A DNA stretch of 64,000 nt from Stieleria mannarensis (lineage in GTDB: Bacteria; Planctomycetota; Planctomycetia; Pirellulales; Pirellulaceae), in contig NZ_JACEHH010000004.1 of the NCBI RefSeq assembly GCF_014154935.1, forward strand, positions 62,001 to 126,000, in the 5' to 3' direction. Positions 44,940 through 53,713 of this stretch are shown in pieces (position 1 is the stretch's first letter; every line of letters starts with the position of its first letter). The notes beneath the pieces are model-generated. The model did no database searches, was not told where the DNA came from, and saw nothing but the letters and a program-made list of their open reading frames with translations. The position numbers and the translations under genes were made by a program.

Positions 44940-45473
44940 TCAATCGAACAGACGTTGGGGATCAATCGTGAGTTGGCAGTCGGCCGTTGCCAGCGACAGG
45001 TCTAAGGCGCGGTCGAGGCGTGGGCGATCACTGCCGGCGTCGGTGACATGCTCGATGGTCTTGTCCGTCGGGTCGATGATCAGATAGTGCGGGACGTTGT
45101 TTTCACGGCACAGGGTGCGTTTTGCTGTCAAGTCGCGACCGCGAGTCGAATCCGAGAGCACTTCGACGACCAGATCGGGGGACCGCTGCAGATGTTTCTC
45201 CGGCTGGTCGCCACAAACCACCATCAGATCGGGGCGAATGACCGTGTCATCGGCGATGATCCAGTCGAGATTGGTGTACACCTCACACGGGCACCGGTGC
45301 TGTTGGATCTGAGTTTGGATTTGAAATGACAGCCGGGAGATGACGCGCTCGTGGGGGCCAAAGGGCGATGGCCCCATCGCGATCGCGACGCCGTCGATCA
45401 ATTCCCAGTCGCCTTCCCATTGGGCGTAGTCTTCCAACGTGTAGTGGGGGATGTAGCGTGGCGCGGTACTCAT
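44940..45473 (-). CDS. Uma2 (DUF820) family putative restriction endonuclease-fold protein
   Basis: A 177-residue protein of the Uma2 family, with a PD-(D/E)XK nuclease-like fold. Visible are YTLEDYAQWEGDWELIDG, VYTNLDWIIADDTVIRPDLMVV (catalytic Asp), SPDLVVEVLSDSTRGRDLTAKRTLC (Glu and Lys) and NNVPHYLIIDPTDKTIE. The activity of the family in bacteria is unproven. ATG 45473; a longer open frame upstream passes through repeat DNA. It is divergent from the ion transporter. A decayed relative lies at 17706-17972. Confidence 0.88.
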   Translation of the reverse strand: MSTAPRYIPHYTLEDYAQWEGDWELIDGVAIAMGPSPFGPHERVISRLSFQIQTQIQQHRCPCEVYTNLDWIIADDTVIRPDLMVVCGDQPEKHLQRSPDLVVEVLSDSTRGRDLTAKRTLCRENNVPHYLIIDPTDKTIEHVTDAGSDRPRLDRALDLSLATADCQLTIDPQRLFD

Positions 45474-45563
45474 CGAGGCTCGCTGTGCGGGCGGTTGTCG
45501 AGCGACGGGGGACTCGACTTCAGTGTAGCAGACGCTCGCGGGCCGAGAAATCGAAACCGAGAT

Positions 45564-45613
45564 GACAGGTTGGAAGCCTCTCCCACGGGCGTCAGGCGGG
45601 AAGCCTGTCCCAC
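45564..45613. repeat. Two half-copies of the GACAGG..GGAAGCC repeat
   Basis: GACAGGTTGGAAGCCTCTCC (then CAC) and TCAGGCGGGAAGCCTGTCCC (then AC) are direct half-copies of the right arm found at 20597-20621. They lie in the divergent region before the transporter gene. Confidence 0.6.
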
Positions 45614-45708
45614 AGGTGACGAGCCCCGCGGGTTCCCAGGTAGCGTGTTTTGGCGGTTCGGTGGTACGGTATGCAGATGGAATCCGTTTCTGCGATGCAG
45701 GTCTTCGA

Positions 45709-47118
45709 ATGAATCTGACTGACACTTTGCGTTTCGCCCCCGGGCTGCTTGCCAGTTCTGTCGACGAGGCACCGATCGAGCCGGCGTCGGCCGGGGTGAT
45801 GTTGCTGTTTGCGGCGGTCATGTGCGCGACTTACGTGGGGGTTGCGATCGAGCGGTTTCACAAAACGGTCGCGGCCCTGTGCGGTGCGGCGGTGCTGGTG
45901 ACGCTGGGGTTGGCGCTGCACTTGTTCGAGTACCCCAAGCTGTACGAGTTTCTGAAGGAAGACCTGAATATATTCGGTGTGATCATCGGCACCGGCATCC
46001 TGGTCGACGTCGTCGGAAAGAGCGGTCTGTTTCATTTCCTGTCGATGTGGATCGTCCGCTTCACCGGTGGGTCGGCGTCCAAGTTATTTATGACGCTGTG
46101 CATCGTCACATTTTTGTTCGTCGCGGTGCTGACGATCGTTCCGGCGATGTTGATCCTGTCGTCGCTGGTATTGGTGATTTGCCGGTCGCTGAATTACAAA
46201 CCGATGCCGTTGTTGTTGAGTGTCGCGATCTGTGCCAACAGCGGTGCGATCGCCACGTTTGCCAGTGGGTTGCCGAACATCATGATCGGGACGGCGGCGC
46301 AGATCCCGTACGTCCAGTTCCTGCAGGTCAGTCTGCCCTACGCGATCGTTTCGCTGGTGATCGCGATCGCGGCGCTGCGATTCTTTTTTCGCAACGACTT
46401 GCCATGGAAGCAGACGGCCGAGCAACGCGAGGCGTTGCGGGCACAGATCGAAACGTTTGATCCCTGGGCGATGGTCGAGGACAAGCGTGTGCTGCTTCGC
46501 AGCGGAACGATCCTGTTGCTGACCGTGATCGGGTTTGTGTTTGCCCAACAGTTGGGCGTGGGGATGGACTTCATCGCGATGGTGGGGGCCACGGCGGCTC
46601 TGTTGTTTGCCGGCAAGGGCGTTGAGGATGCGATCGGAAAAGTGAACTGGACGGTGATCCTGTTTTTCATGGGCTTGTTTGTGATCATCGGGTGTGTCAA
46701 ACAAACCGGCGCGCTGGCCTGGGTGGCCGAGCAAGTGATCGAATTGTCGGGCAACGAATTGACGCTGTTGGTTCCGCTGTTGGGTGTGTTTTCTGCGGTG
46801 GCCAGCAGCATCGTCGACAACATTCCGGTCGCCGCGACGTTGATCCCGATCGTGAAAGACATCGCGGCCGATGGGACGGTTCCGATCGAACCGCTTTGGT
46901 GGACGCTGATCATCTGTTGCAACCTGGGCGGCAACGGGACGCCGATCGGATCGATCTCGTGCGTGATCGCGATCTATGCGCTCAAGAAAGAAGCCGGCGT
47001 CCACGTCGGCTGGGGGACATTCTTGAAGATCGGCGGTTTGATCATGCTACTGCAAGTCGCCGGTGCGATTGTTTACGTCTTGATTCACCACGGCAGTGGA
47101 TGGACGCCGTCGTTGTGA
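45709..47118 (+). CDS. Ion transporter superfamily protein (SLC13/ArsB/NhaD-like)
   Basis: A 469-residue membrane protein with about 11-12 helices, PF03600-like. Family features are the two re-entrant hairpin regions: ICANSGAIATFASGLPNIMIGTAAQIPYV in the first half and ICCNLGGNGTPIGSISCVIAIYALKKEAG in the second, plus SSIVDNIPVAATLIPI. Members are Na+/H+ antiporters, arsenite or anion pumps or carboxylate transporters; the NhaD/ArsB-like group fits best but the ion is uncertain. ATG 45709. Ends 6 bp from the convergent zinc-ribbon gene. Confidence 0.85.
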   Translation: MNLTDTLRFAPGLLASSVDEAPIEPASAGVMLLFAAVMCATYVGVAIERFHKTVAALCGAAVLVTLGLALHLFEYPKLYEFLKEDLNIFGVIIGTGILVDVVGKSGLFHFLSMWIVRFTGGSASKLFMTLCIVTFLFVAVLTIVPAMLILSSLVLVICRSLNYKPMPLLLSVAICANSGAIATFASGLPNIMIGTAAQIPYVQFLQVSLPYAIVSLVIAIAALRFFFRNDLPWKQTAEQREALRAQIETFDPWAMVEDKRVLLRSGTILLLTVIGFVFAQQLGVGMDFIAMVGATAALLFAGKGVEDAIGKVNWTVILFFMGLFVIIGCVKQTGALAWVAEQVIELSGNELTLLVPLLGVFSAVASSIVDNIPVAATLIPIVKDIAADGTVPIEPLWWTLIICCNLGGNGTPIGSISCVIAIYALKKEAGVHVGWGTFLKIGGLIMLLQVAGAIVYVLIHHGSGWTPSL

Positions 47119-47124
47119 TGGTTT

Positions 47125-47475
47125 TCAGTTGTTACTGAATCCGTAGCCGACGGTGGTTTCTCGACCGAGCGGGTTGCTCGTGAAAGCTTCGAAGCAGTGT
47201 TCGCAAAGGTCGTATTGATCGGGACCATCGTCGATGTCTCGTCCACACACGACGTCATCGATTTCGTCCAGGTCGTCCTGCAACGACACACCCAGTTCCG
47301 CATTGAGCTCGCGCTGCAATTGGTCATGCAGTTCGGCGAGTTGGTCCAGATCTTCGGAGTGGTCACTTCTCGCCTCGGCGGCGCCGGCCATACGAACATC
47401 GATCTCGACGACAAACCTTGGTTCCGTTTCCGGATCGATCGTGCGTTTGCAGCGATCACAGGTGTAGTGGATCAT
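47125..47475 (-). CDS. Small four-cysteine zinc-binding protein
   Basis: A 116-residue protein with two cysteine pairs, YTCDRCKRTID at the N-terminus and VCGRD...DLCEHCFEAF near the end, probably forming one treble-clef or zinc-ribbon site. An acidic coiled-coil-like helix lies between them (about 40-75; DLDQLAELHDQLQRELNAEL). It is a conserved-looking planctomycete protein of unknown function. No signal peptide. ATG 47475. Confidence 0.7.
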   Translation of the reverse strand: MIHYTCDRCKRTIDPETEPRFVVEIDVRMAGAAEARSDHSEDLDQLAELHDQLQRELNAELGVSLQDDLDEIDDVVCGRDIDDGPDQYDLCEHCFEAFTSNPLGRETTVGYGFSNN

Positions 47476-47626
47476 GGGCGATTCTGACTCACGTAATGTT
47501 CGAAGGAAGCGGTCACTCTTTTACAAGCGTATTCCACGAATCAAAAGTGCCACGACTTTTGTTCTGCCGCTGCCCTCTATGGTAATGGCAGCGAATGGTC
47601 GGTCGCAAGCTTTTTGCGGCAACCCG

Positions 47627-48478
47627 CTAGCGGAGATCCGTTGCTGGTGGATCACCACTGCTAGCGTTTACTTTGGGGATTTGATTTCGCCCCAAACGAA
47701 CTTCGATCAACATGCCGGGCAGGAAATCCCGCGGCAATTTTTCGACATCACGGTCGTCCAGGACCTTGGTTTGGTATCCACGGGCTTTCGCTTCGGATAA
47801 CAGACGCGTGATCGCGGGGGCATGTCCGTATGCCAAAAGACAGCGACCACCGGGGGTGAGATGTTTCGGCAGGCCATCGAGCAGCGAATCCATCAGCGCG
47901 AAATCCGGATCGTAAAAGGCGTGATCGGCGGGTGCAGCGACCTTACCGTCCTCCCACGGCGGATTGGACAGGATTAAATCAAACCGTTCCTCGGGTTTGA
48001 TCACCGCAAATGCCCCGGGTTCCGATGGGGCGACCTGTCGCACCTGAAACTGTGCGTCGCTTTGATGCATCGCGACGTTGTACCGCGCGTTGGCGACCGC
48101 GGCCGGATTGATGTCGGTGGCAACCACCGTTTGCGCTCCGTTGGACAGACACAACAGCGAAAGCAGCCCCGTTCCGGTACCGATTTCCAACACGTTGCGG
48201 CCGGCGGCGATTTGGTCTTCGACAATCAGTTTCCGCAGCGAAGTCGTGTCGTCGGGTTCCCAGAAAACGCTTTCGAATTGGACCAACGGTTGGCCGTCGA
48301 TCTCATCGAGCTCCGGAAGCACAACGAATTGTTCGACATCATAGGAGTAATCCAGGTCGTCGCGATCGGGCGACGGGCATCCGGCACCGCCGACCAGCAC
48401 CCACAGCATCACGGCGCACGCGGCAACCGATCGGCCGGCGGCGCCCCGACGTGCCGGCGAAAAGACGACATTGTTCAT
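47627..48478 (-). CDS. Class I SAM methyltransferase with a lipoprotein signal
   Basis: A 283-residue protein. The methyltransferase core is clear: motif I VLEIGTGTGLLSLL (about 96-109), acidic loop VVATDINPAAV and catalytic-type SNPPW (171-175), as in N5-glutamine or small-domain RNA/protein methyltransferases. Unusually the N-terminus reads as a lipoprotein signal (hydrophobic stretch, then VLVGGAGC, Cys34). SAM is cytoplasmic, so either the N-terminus is a membrane anchor facing inward, the enzyme is exported and repurposed, or the signal is fortuitous. The start is ATG 48478, overlapping the stop of the upstream gene as TGATG, so translation is coupled. Confidence 0.8.
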   Translation of the reverse strand: MNNVVFSPARRGAAGRSVAACAVMLWVLVGGAGCPSPDRDDLDYSYDVEQFVVLPELDEIDGQPLVQFESVFWEPDDTTSLRKLIVEDQIAAGRNVLEIGTGTGLLSLLCLSNGAQTVVATDINPAAVANARYNVAMHQSDAQFQVRQVAPSEPGAFAVIKPEERFDLILSNPPWEDGKVAAPADHAFYDPDFALMDSLLDGLPKHLTPGGRCLLAYGHAPAITRLLSEAKARGYQTKVLDDRDVEKLPRDFLPGMLIEVRLGRNQIPKVNASSGDPPATDLR

Positions 48479-49107
48479 CAAACCAGTTCCCTCTCCAGTG
48501 CGGCTTCGATCGCCGTTTGGTATTCCTGTTCGGTCAATTCCAAAATATCACGCATCTCGGCCATGACCTTCAGTTGTGCCTGGTCCATTTTACCTTCCGC
48601 GGTCGCGGCCAAGAACATCGCCTGCAACGCTTCGGCCTTCTGTGCCTCGCTCCAGCGTCGGGAAACGGTCAAGACATAGTTGGCCGCGCGGATCTTGTTT
48701 TGCTGTGCGATCGAGCACAGTTCGCCCAGTTCCTCTCGATCGATCATCCGTCCGAGCAGTTGAGAGGCGATCTGTTGCAGCACATTGATTTCGGTGCCGC
48801 TGATCTGGTTGTCGGCCAGGACGACCAGGACGGCGCTGCGGAGTGCTTCGGATTGGAATTGTTCGGTTTGAATCTGCTCGTGTTCCTGTTGGTCCATCTG
48901 CAACACGGTGGGGTCCCATTTTTCGCGGCACCCGCGGCAATCGACGAACCATTCGGCTGCCCCGATCGGGACGACCGGGATGAAGTACAACGTCAGAAAG
49001 GGGCGTCGCGATCGCAGCCGGTACTCTTGAGCGCAGCGACACGTGGGGCAATAGAACTGCCCTGTTTCACGGGTCCGGGTCAGATTCATCGTGCCGATGA
49101 GGATCAT
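48478..49107 (-). CDS. Zinc-ribbon and TerB-like protein
   Basis: A 209-residue protein. The N-terminal zinc ribbon is FYCPTCRCAQEYRLRSRRPF...VDCRGCREKWD (about 17-65), and the helical C-terminal region (about 85-205; LVVLADNQISGTEINVLQQIASQLL, AQKAEALQAMFLAATAEGKM, EMRDILELTEQEYQTAIEAAL) matches the TerB/DjlA-like fold linked to membrane stress. Start ATG 49107; an alternative ATG lies six codons later. The stop overlaps the methyltransferase start. It is divergent from fliW with 147 bp between. The joint role with the methyltransferase is unknown. Confidence 0.75.
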   Translation of the reverse strand: MILIGTMNLTRTRETGQFYCPTCRCAQEYRLRSRRPFLTLYFIPVVPIGAAEWFVDCRGCREKWDPTVLQMDQQEHEQIQTEQFQSEALRSAVLVVLADNQISGTEINVLQQIASQLLGRMIDREELGELCSIAQQNKIRAANYVLTVSRRWSEAQKAEALQAMFLAATAEGKMDQAQLKVMAEMRDILELTEQEYQTAIEAALERELV

Positions 49108-49254
49108 GAAACGCTCTTGGGGAAAACCTTGGTTGGGAAACCGGTTTGGCGCCGATTTCGAGTTCTTGTCCGATTTTGTCGATTTCGCAAGGGGCTCCGC
49201 CGATAACGATAGTGTAGGAACATCCAATCTCTCCAGCGCCACCGAGCCATTCCG

Positions 49255-49779
49255 ATGCGGATCGAAACTCAGCGTTTTGGCAACATTACGGTCGATCAAG
49301 ACCAGCTCATTCTTTTTCCCGCAGGACTGATCGGGATGGAGACACTGCGTGATTGGGCGCTGTTGCCCGATTCGGAGAATCCTGCCGTCGCGTGGTTGCA
49401 ATCGGCGTCGCGGGGTGACCGTGCACTACCGCTGATCAGCCCGCGGGCGTTCTTTCCGGATTATCGCGTGCAAGTTTCGCGTCGGGAACTGGCCGGCTTG
49501 CACATGCGTCCCGGGACTCAGCTATATGTTTTGACGACGGTGTCGGGACACAGTGGGAAACTGACCACGAATCTGCGCTCACCGATTCTGTTGAACCTGA
49601 GTCGTCGCTTGGGATGTCAGGTGATCACCGACAACGATCACCCGCTGCAACAAAGCGTCACGTCGTTGAAATCGGATCAGGTGATGATGCCGCTGGCCGG
49701 CCCGTCGGACTCGGCCGCCGATCCGGTCGCCGCGGCGACGTCGTCCAGCTTGGTTGGACAGATCAACCGCGCCGCGTGA
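49255..49779 (+). CDS. fliW: Flagellar assembly factor FliW
   Basis: A 174-residue FliW. Family features are [63 protein letters not shown] and HPLQQSV. FliW binds CsrA and flagellin, relieving or imposing CsrA translation repression of flagellin mRNA. A longer than usual Ser/Ala tail of about 30 residues follows. ATG 49255. csrA lies 326 bp downstream, the conserved pair, though no flagellar gene is in the window. Confidence 0.93.
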   Translation: MRIETQRFGNITVDQDQLILFPAGLIGMETLRDWALLPDSENPAVAWLQSASRGDRALPLISPRAFFPDYRVQVSRRELAGLHMRPGTQLYVLTTVSGHSGKLTTNLRSPILLNLSRRLGCQVITDNDHPLQQSVTSLKSDQVMMPLAGPSDSAADPVAAATSSSLVGQINRAA

Positions 49780-50105
49780 TTCTCGTCGGGACGGGCTCGC
49801 GCCCATCGGATTGGGAATTTCGTTCCAAACCGGCAGGCGCGATGAATCGGCATGACCGGTATCTGCCGACTTCCTGAGAAGGAGATCAAATGCCGGCGCT
49901 GCTGCGCCGATGAACAGGTTGTCAGGAGGCATGCCCACCGCGAGGCGAGGCTGGCCTACTGATCTTGAATCACCCTTCTCAGTCCATGGAACATCTGTCA
50001 CTCGCCGCGATTCCAACGCAGCGAAGGGCGGTGCCGACTCGGGTGATTCAGCCGTGATCTAACCTCCTTCTGTTTCCTTTAGAATTCAATGATGTCGAGG
50101 CCAAT
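49780..50105. other. fliW-csrA spacer with a micro-frame and inverted repeat
   Basis: 326 bp. It contains AAGGAG (49880-49885) optimally placed before an ATG at 49890 that opens only seven codons (MPALLRR). This overlaps an ATG at 49910 opening 50 codons to 50062. A 9-bp inverted repeat GAATCACCC/GGGTGATTC lies at about 49971 and 50041. No homology recognised. Confidence 0.4.
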
Positions 50106-50330
50106 ATGCTGGTCCTATCCCGACACCGCGACGAAAGCATCATGATTGGCGACGATGTCGTTGTCACGATTGTCGATATCCGCGGCGATAAAGTCCGCTT
50201 GGGTATCGAAGCCCCACAGTCGATCCCGGTTCACCGACAAGAAGTCTACGACGCGATCCAACGTGAGAATCGACGCTCGTCACAGACAAGTGCCGCCGCG
50301 ACCAAAGACGTCAAGCCGCCTCGCGATTAA
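50106..50330 (+). CDS. csrA: Carbon storage regulator CsrA
   Basis: A 74-residue CsrA/RsmA. The canonical N-terminus MLVLSRHRDESIMIGDDV, then VTIVDIRGDKVRLGIEAP and HRQEVYDAIQREN. It dimerises and binds GGA motifs in mRNA leaders to control translation, including flagellin, and is antagonised by FliW from the neighbouring gene. The tail after residue 56 is polar. ATG 50106. Confidence 0.95.
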   Translation: MLVLSRHRDESIMIGDDVVVTIVDIRGDKVRLGIEAPQSIPVHRQEVYDAIQRENRRSSQTSAAATKDVKPPRD

Positions 50331-50353
50331 CGCCGCCGCGTTGATCCGGTAGG

Positions 50354-50863
50354 CTACTGATCGATGGTCGGATTGTCGTCCAAGTCACCTTCGGTGATGA
50401 TCGTGAACCCTTTCTCGACCAACGTTTCCATCGCCATTTCGATGTTTTCCACCATGATCGCCACGGCCGGCTTGCCGAGCGGGCGAACGATCAACGGATA
50501 CGTTTGAATGATGTTCAGCTCGGCCTGCAGCAACGCGGTGCAGACGCGGAGCAGCGGTTGAGGTCCTTCGGGCAGCTGCACGCCGATCAAATCGGTTTCG
50601 ATCAATGCCAATCCGCTCCGTTCCAGGATCTCGCGTCCGCGATCGGCATCGTTGACCAAGAAACGGACGAACGCGCATTCGGCGGCGTCGTTGATCGACA
50701 GGGCGCAAATCCGAATCCCCGTCCCTTCGAATCGGCGGACGACTTCGAGCAGTTGACCGACACGATTCTCTAAGAAGATCGTGAATTGGCGGAGCGCTGG
50801 GTAATTGCGGCCCCGCATCGTGTCGAACTTGGTTGCCGCACCACTTCCGTCGTCAGATTCCAT
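50354..50863 (-). CDS. Tandem ACT-domain regulatory protein
   Basis: A 169-residue protein made of two ACT domains: the first about 22-85 (LRQFTIFLENRVGQLLEVVRRFEGTGI), the second about 95-160 (LLRVCTALLQAELNIIQTYPLIVRPLGKPAVAIMVENIE). ACT domains bind amino acids. No catalytic domain is attached, so it may be a free regulatory subunit. ATG 50863 with GAGG 5-6 nt upstream; a GTG one codon earlier and ATG 50818 are alternatives. It is convergent with csrA. Confidence 0.83.
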   Translation of the reverse strand: MESDDGSGAATKFDTMRGRNYPALRQFTIFLENRVGQLLEVVRRFEGTGIRICALSINDAAECAFVRFLVNDADRGREILERSGLALIETDLIGVQLPEGPQPLLRVCTALLQAELNIIQTYPLIVRPLGKPAVAIMVENIEMAMETLVEKGFTIITEGDLDDNPTIDQ

Positions 50864-51159
50864 CACAGCCTCGTCGTGAATGCCGCCCTATCGTTCGCGT
50901 TGCAATCGACGTAGTGTACGCTTTTCGCCTCTGAAAGGTCAATTCGGCGATCCGCCCGGTATGGGGGGCTCCGGTGGGAAAGGCAATGCACCGTTCCCGC
51001 CGCCGAATCGAAACGCGTGATCCGCTTGTTGACGCGTTGGGAGTGTCGCCGTGTTCTCCGAACTCGGCCCCGGCGAAAAAGCGAAGCTTTGCGCCGCGCC
51101 GACCTCGGAGAGGACGGCGACTGTCCCGCCCAATCGAAAAAGAAGGCCACGTTAGAGCA
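50864..51159. other. Intergenic region without recognised gene
   Basis: 296 bp between the ACT gene and the end of the NHL gene. Several overlapping open frames exist on the minus strand but none shows a family motif. No stable hairpin stood out. Confidence 0.4.
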
Positions 51160-52158
51160 CTACCGCCGGACACGGACCAGCTTCATCAGCCGTCCCGAGA
51201 TGTTCCAGTCCTGGACGTACAGGTTCCCATCTCGGTCCCAGTACGATCCGTGGGTGCCGCTGAAGACGCCTTCGACCCATTCGGATTGGGGGACCTTGAA
51301 ACTGCGGCCCTTGGCCGGGTCGGGATTGTTGCCCAACACGGCGATGATGGTGTTGGTTTTGTTCAGGATCACCAACCGCCCGTGCAAGTCCGGCACCGAA
51401 ACATAGTCGCCGTGGATCGCGACCGATGTCGGCATCCCCAGCCCCGTGATCACTTCTTCGATAAAGTTGCCCTCCAGGTCATAGTGCAGCAAGCGGCCCT
51501 TGGGTTGGTGATTGCGATCGCAGATCAGCAGGCGGTGGGGCTGGTAGCGGGTGTCCAACGTCATCCCGTGGGCGGTGTTGAATTCCTTCATTCCGTTGCC
51601 CTTGGTGCCGAAGTGACGCAAGTACTTTCCGGTCTTGTCGAACACGAAGATGTTGTTGCTGGCGTATCCGTCGGACAAATAAATGTCGCCGCCGGGGGCC
51701 ACGGTGATCGCGGTCGGGCTGAACTTCTTCAGATCCAGTCCAGACTCTTCCGGGAACGGCAGTTTCAAAACGATGTCACCGCCGCGAACCCGAAATTTGA
51801 TTCCTTCGGCATCCTTGTTTCGGGCCCCGTAAATGTACTCCTCGCCGTCTTCCTCGCGGATCTCCATGTCGTGGATGTTGGCGTACTCCGGGCCCAGGTA
51901 GGTGTGGATCACGGCACCTTCGGGCGAGAACACGAACACGCCCGCTTGGGCGCTGGTGTAGATGTTGCCCTGTTTGTCGATAACCACGCCACCATGTGTC
52001 GGCCCGAGCGGAGAATTCCCGTCGGCTCGAAGCCCCCAGCCGGGGACGGTGTCAAAGGTCATGTCGCCGCAGCCCATCCGAACGGGGTCGACGGACCAGG
52101 CGGAGGTTGCGGCGACAAACGCGACCGAAAATGTCGCCAGGAAGAAAATGCGGTTCAT
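51160..52158 (-). CDS. Secreted NHL-repeat beta-propeller protein
   Basis: A 332-residue protein with signal peptide (MNRIFFLATFSVAFVAATSAWS). The mature part is an NHL/six-bladed beta-propeller: GGVVIDKQGNIYTSAQAGVFVFSPEG, ITVAPGGDIYLSDGYASNNIFVFDKTGKYLRHFG, MTLDTRYQPHRLLICDRNH and SYWDRDGNLYVQDWNISGRLMKL. Similar proteins are peptidyl-alpha-hydroxyglycine lyase-like or ligand-binding. ATG 52158 fits the signal peptide. The open frame extends upstream through a 15-bp tandem array, which is not expected to be translated. Confidence 0.85.
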   Translation of the reverse strand: MNRIFFLATFSVAFVAATSAWSVDPVRMGCGDMTFDTVPGWGLRADGNSPLGPTHGGVVIDKQGNIYTSAQAGVFVFSPEGAVIHTYLGPEYANIHDMEIREEDGEEYIYGARNKDAEGIKFRVRGGDIVLKLPFPEESGLDLKKFSPTAITVAPGGDIYLSDGYASNNIFVFDKTGKYLRHFGTKGNGMKEFNTAHGMTLDTRYQPHRLLICDRNHQPKGRLLHYDLEGNFIEEVITGLGMPTSVAIHGDYVSVPDLHGRLVILNKTNTIIAVLGNNPDPAKGRSFKVPQSEWVEGVFSGTHGSYWDRDGNLYVQDWNISGRLMKLVRVRR

Positions 52159-52262
52159 CAGTGTTCGGTGTCCCTGCCGTTGGGGCGGCGAAGAGGAGGG
52201 GGGGGAACTGAAAGAGGGGGGATGAGCTTCCGATTGTAACTCGGCGGCGGCACACAGTGGCC

Positions 52263-52381
52263 GGCTGGTACAGAGGGGGCTGATACAGAGGGGGCTGATA
52301 CAGAGGGGGCTGATACAGAGGGGGCTGGTACAGAGGGGGCTGGTACAGAGGGGGCTGATACAGAGGGGGCTGATACAGAGG
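52263..52381. repeat. 15-bp tandem array in a divergent promoter region
   Basis: About eight copies of GGCTGATACAGAGGG, three of them with GGTAC in place of GATAC. It lies in the 303 bp between the NHL gene (minus) and the thioesterase gene (plus), 81 bp before the latter's start. Confidence 0.95.
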
Positions 52382-52461
52382 CTGCCTGATCGGGTATATG
52401 ATGCACGGCTCGCCGACCCGCGATCCGATGACGATGGACCTTTCGCCCCCAGGCCGCCAGG

Positions 52462-52878
52462 ATGCCCCACGACTCTCTGCTACGATACTCTCATGAATTC
52501 CGTGTCGCCTACCATCAAACCGATGGCCAGCGACGCGTGCACCACTCCAATTACCTGAACTTTTTCGAAGAAGCGCGGGTCGAAATGCTCCGCGCCGGTG
52601 GGGTGCGTTACAAGGACCTGGAAGATTCCGGGCGGTTGCTGGTGGTCACCGAGATGAATGTCCAATACCACGCGGCGGCCGAGTTCGACGATTACCTGCG
52701 TTTGGACGTCGCGGTGACCGAGATCCGCAAGGTGCGTTTGCGGCATCGCTATCAGGTTTTTCGCGACCAAACGCTGATTACCTCGGCCGATTCGACGATC
52801 GCCTGCGTTGATGCCGAGGGCCGCCCCAAAAAACTGCCTGCCAAGTTTTTGGAGCTGGCCACGCAGTTGGGGCAGTGA
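52462..52878 (+). CDS. Hot-dog acyl-CoA thioesterase (YbgC-like)
   Basis: A 138-residue hot-dog fold protein. The 4-hydroxybenzoyl-CoA thioesterase/YbgC signature is YHQTDGQRRVHHSNYLNFFEEARVEML, with catalytic Asp in the D-x-G region (here TDG) and His in HHSNY. It hydrolyses acyl-CoA thioesters in the cytoplasm; the chain length is unknown. ATG 52462 with AGG upstream. Not adjacent to tol-pal genes. Confidence 0.9.
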   Translation: MPHDSLLRYSHEFRVAYHQTDGQRRVHHSNYLNFFEEARVEMLRAGGVRYKDLEDSGRLLVVTEMNVQYHAAAEFDDYLRLDVAVTEIRKVRLRHRYQVFRDQTLITSADSTIACVDAEGRPKKLPAKFLELATQLGQ

Positions 52879-52960
52879 ACGAGTGTGGCGGGTTTCCACG
52901 CTTCCGCAACCAGCCCGACGCACACGCGGTCTGTCGATTTAATCGCGACCGAAACAATCG

Positions 52961-53016
52961 TGAGCCGGTGACGCTAGCCACGGGCCTTGGATTGCCCTTC
53001 GAGACTTAGAAGGCCC
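52961..53016. repeat. TGAGCCG dispersed repeat, copy 2 (truncated, inverted)
   Basis: TGAGCCGGTGACGCTAGCCA CGGGCCTT, then a loop GGATTGCCCTTCGAGACTT that is the reverse complement of the loop in copy 1 (18091-18167), then only AAGGCCC of the other arm. It lies in the 302-bp gap before the ABC operon; nothing else was seen there. Confidence 0.75.
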
Positions 53017-53180
53017 TTAACAATTCTTAACGTGGTGCCGTTGGGGGCCAGCGTTGGTCGGGGCCAGGGTCTGTTGCGTCCTTTCGCCACCACCCACCAT
53101 CAACAGCGGCTGGCAAGTTGCTAGAATGCGGCTTTAAGGGCCGCCTGAGTCGCCCTTGTCCTCTTCTCTAGTCGTTTGCG

Positions 53181-53678
53181 ATGGACCAGCAATTACCCCG
53201 TGGACGCGAGTCGGCGACCGAGCCGGTGCTTCGCAGCCGCCTACTGCCGCGGATTTCGTTCCAATCACTGCTGGTGCTGACCGCGGTTTCGGCGGTCGTG
53301 ATCGCGGTGGTGTACGCCGCCGACCAGGGCGGGGCGTATGCGACCGCGGCGGCAGTGGGGCTGTTCTTCACGCTCTGCATGTTCGTCTGCTCCGCACTGC
53401 TGTTCCTGCTGTCCTGGGCGGTCGCGTTTTTGCCCCGACCGGCCGGGGCGGTGGCCGTGGCCCTCGGCATCGTCTTTGGCGCAAGCCGCTTGCTGCAGGT
53501 CCCGCTGGGGGGATTGGCGTTCCTGCAGGAAACGATTTGGCTGATCAATTTTCAAGTGATCGGATGGTTCTTGCTGCTTTTCCCGATCGGTGTCGCCCCC
53601 GACAGCGACGCCGCCAGCCCCTTTGCCGACGACCAATTGCCGCCGCAGATTTTTGCACCGCGGGAGCCGTCGAATTGA
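53181..53678 (+). CDS. Small membrane protein heading an ABC exporter operon
   Basis: A 165-residue protein with about four membrane helices (about 25-46, 50-75, 85-100, 115-138; for example SLLVLTAVSAVVIAVVYAA and WLINFQVIGWFLLLFPIGV) and short polar ends. No known family was recognised. ATG 53181. Its TGA overlaps an in-frame TTG of the next gene (TTGA), and the downstream genes are tightly spaced, so it belongs to the exporter operon. Confidence 0.75.
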   Translation: MDQQLPRGRESATEPVLRSRLLPRISFQSLLVLTAVSAVVIAVVYAADQGGAYATAAAVGLFFTLCMFVCSALLFLLSWAVAFLPRPAGAVAVALGIVFGASRLLQVPLGGLAFLQETIWLINFQVIGWFLLLFPIGVAPDSDAASPFADDQLPPQIFAPREPSN

Positions 53679-53713
53679 TCGCCGCATTCTTCCGATCCCG
53701 ACGAAAGGCCGCG

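Noticed and set aside
52159-52470. An N-terminal extension of the NHL protein through the tandem array (repeated SPLCI)
   Set aside because: A normal signal peptide starts at ATG 52158; the extension is only repeat-encoded.
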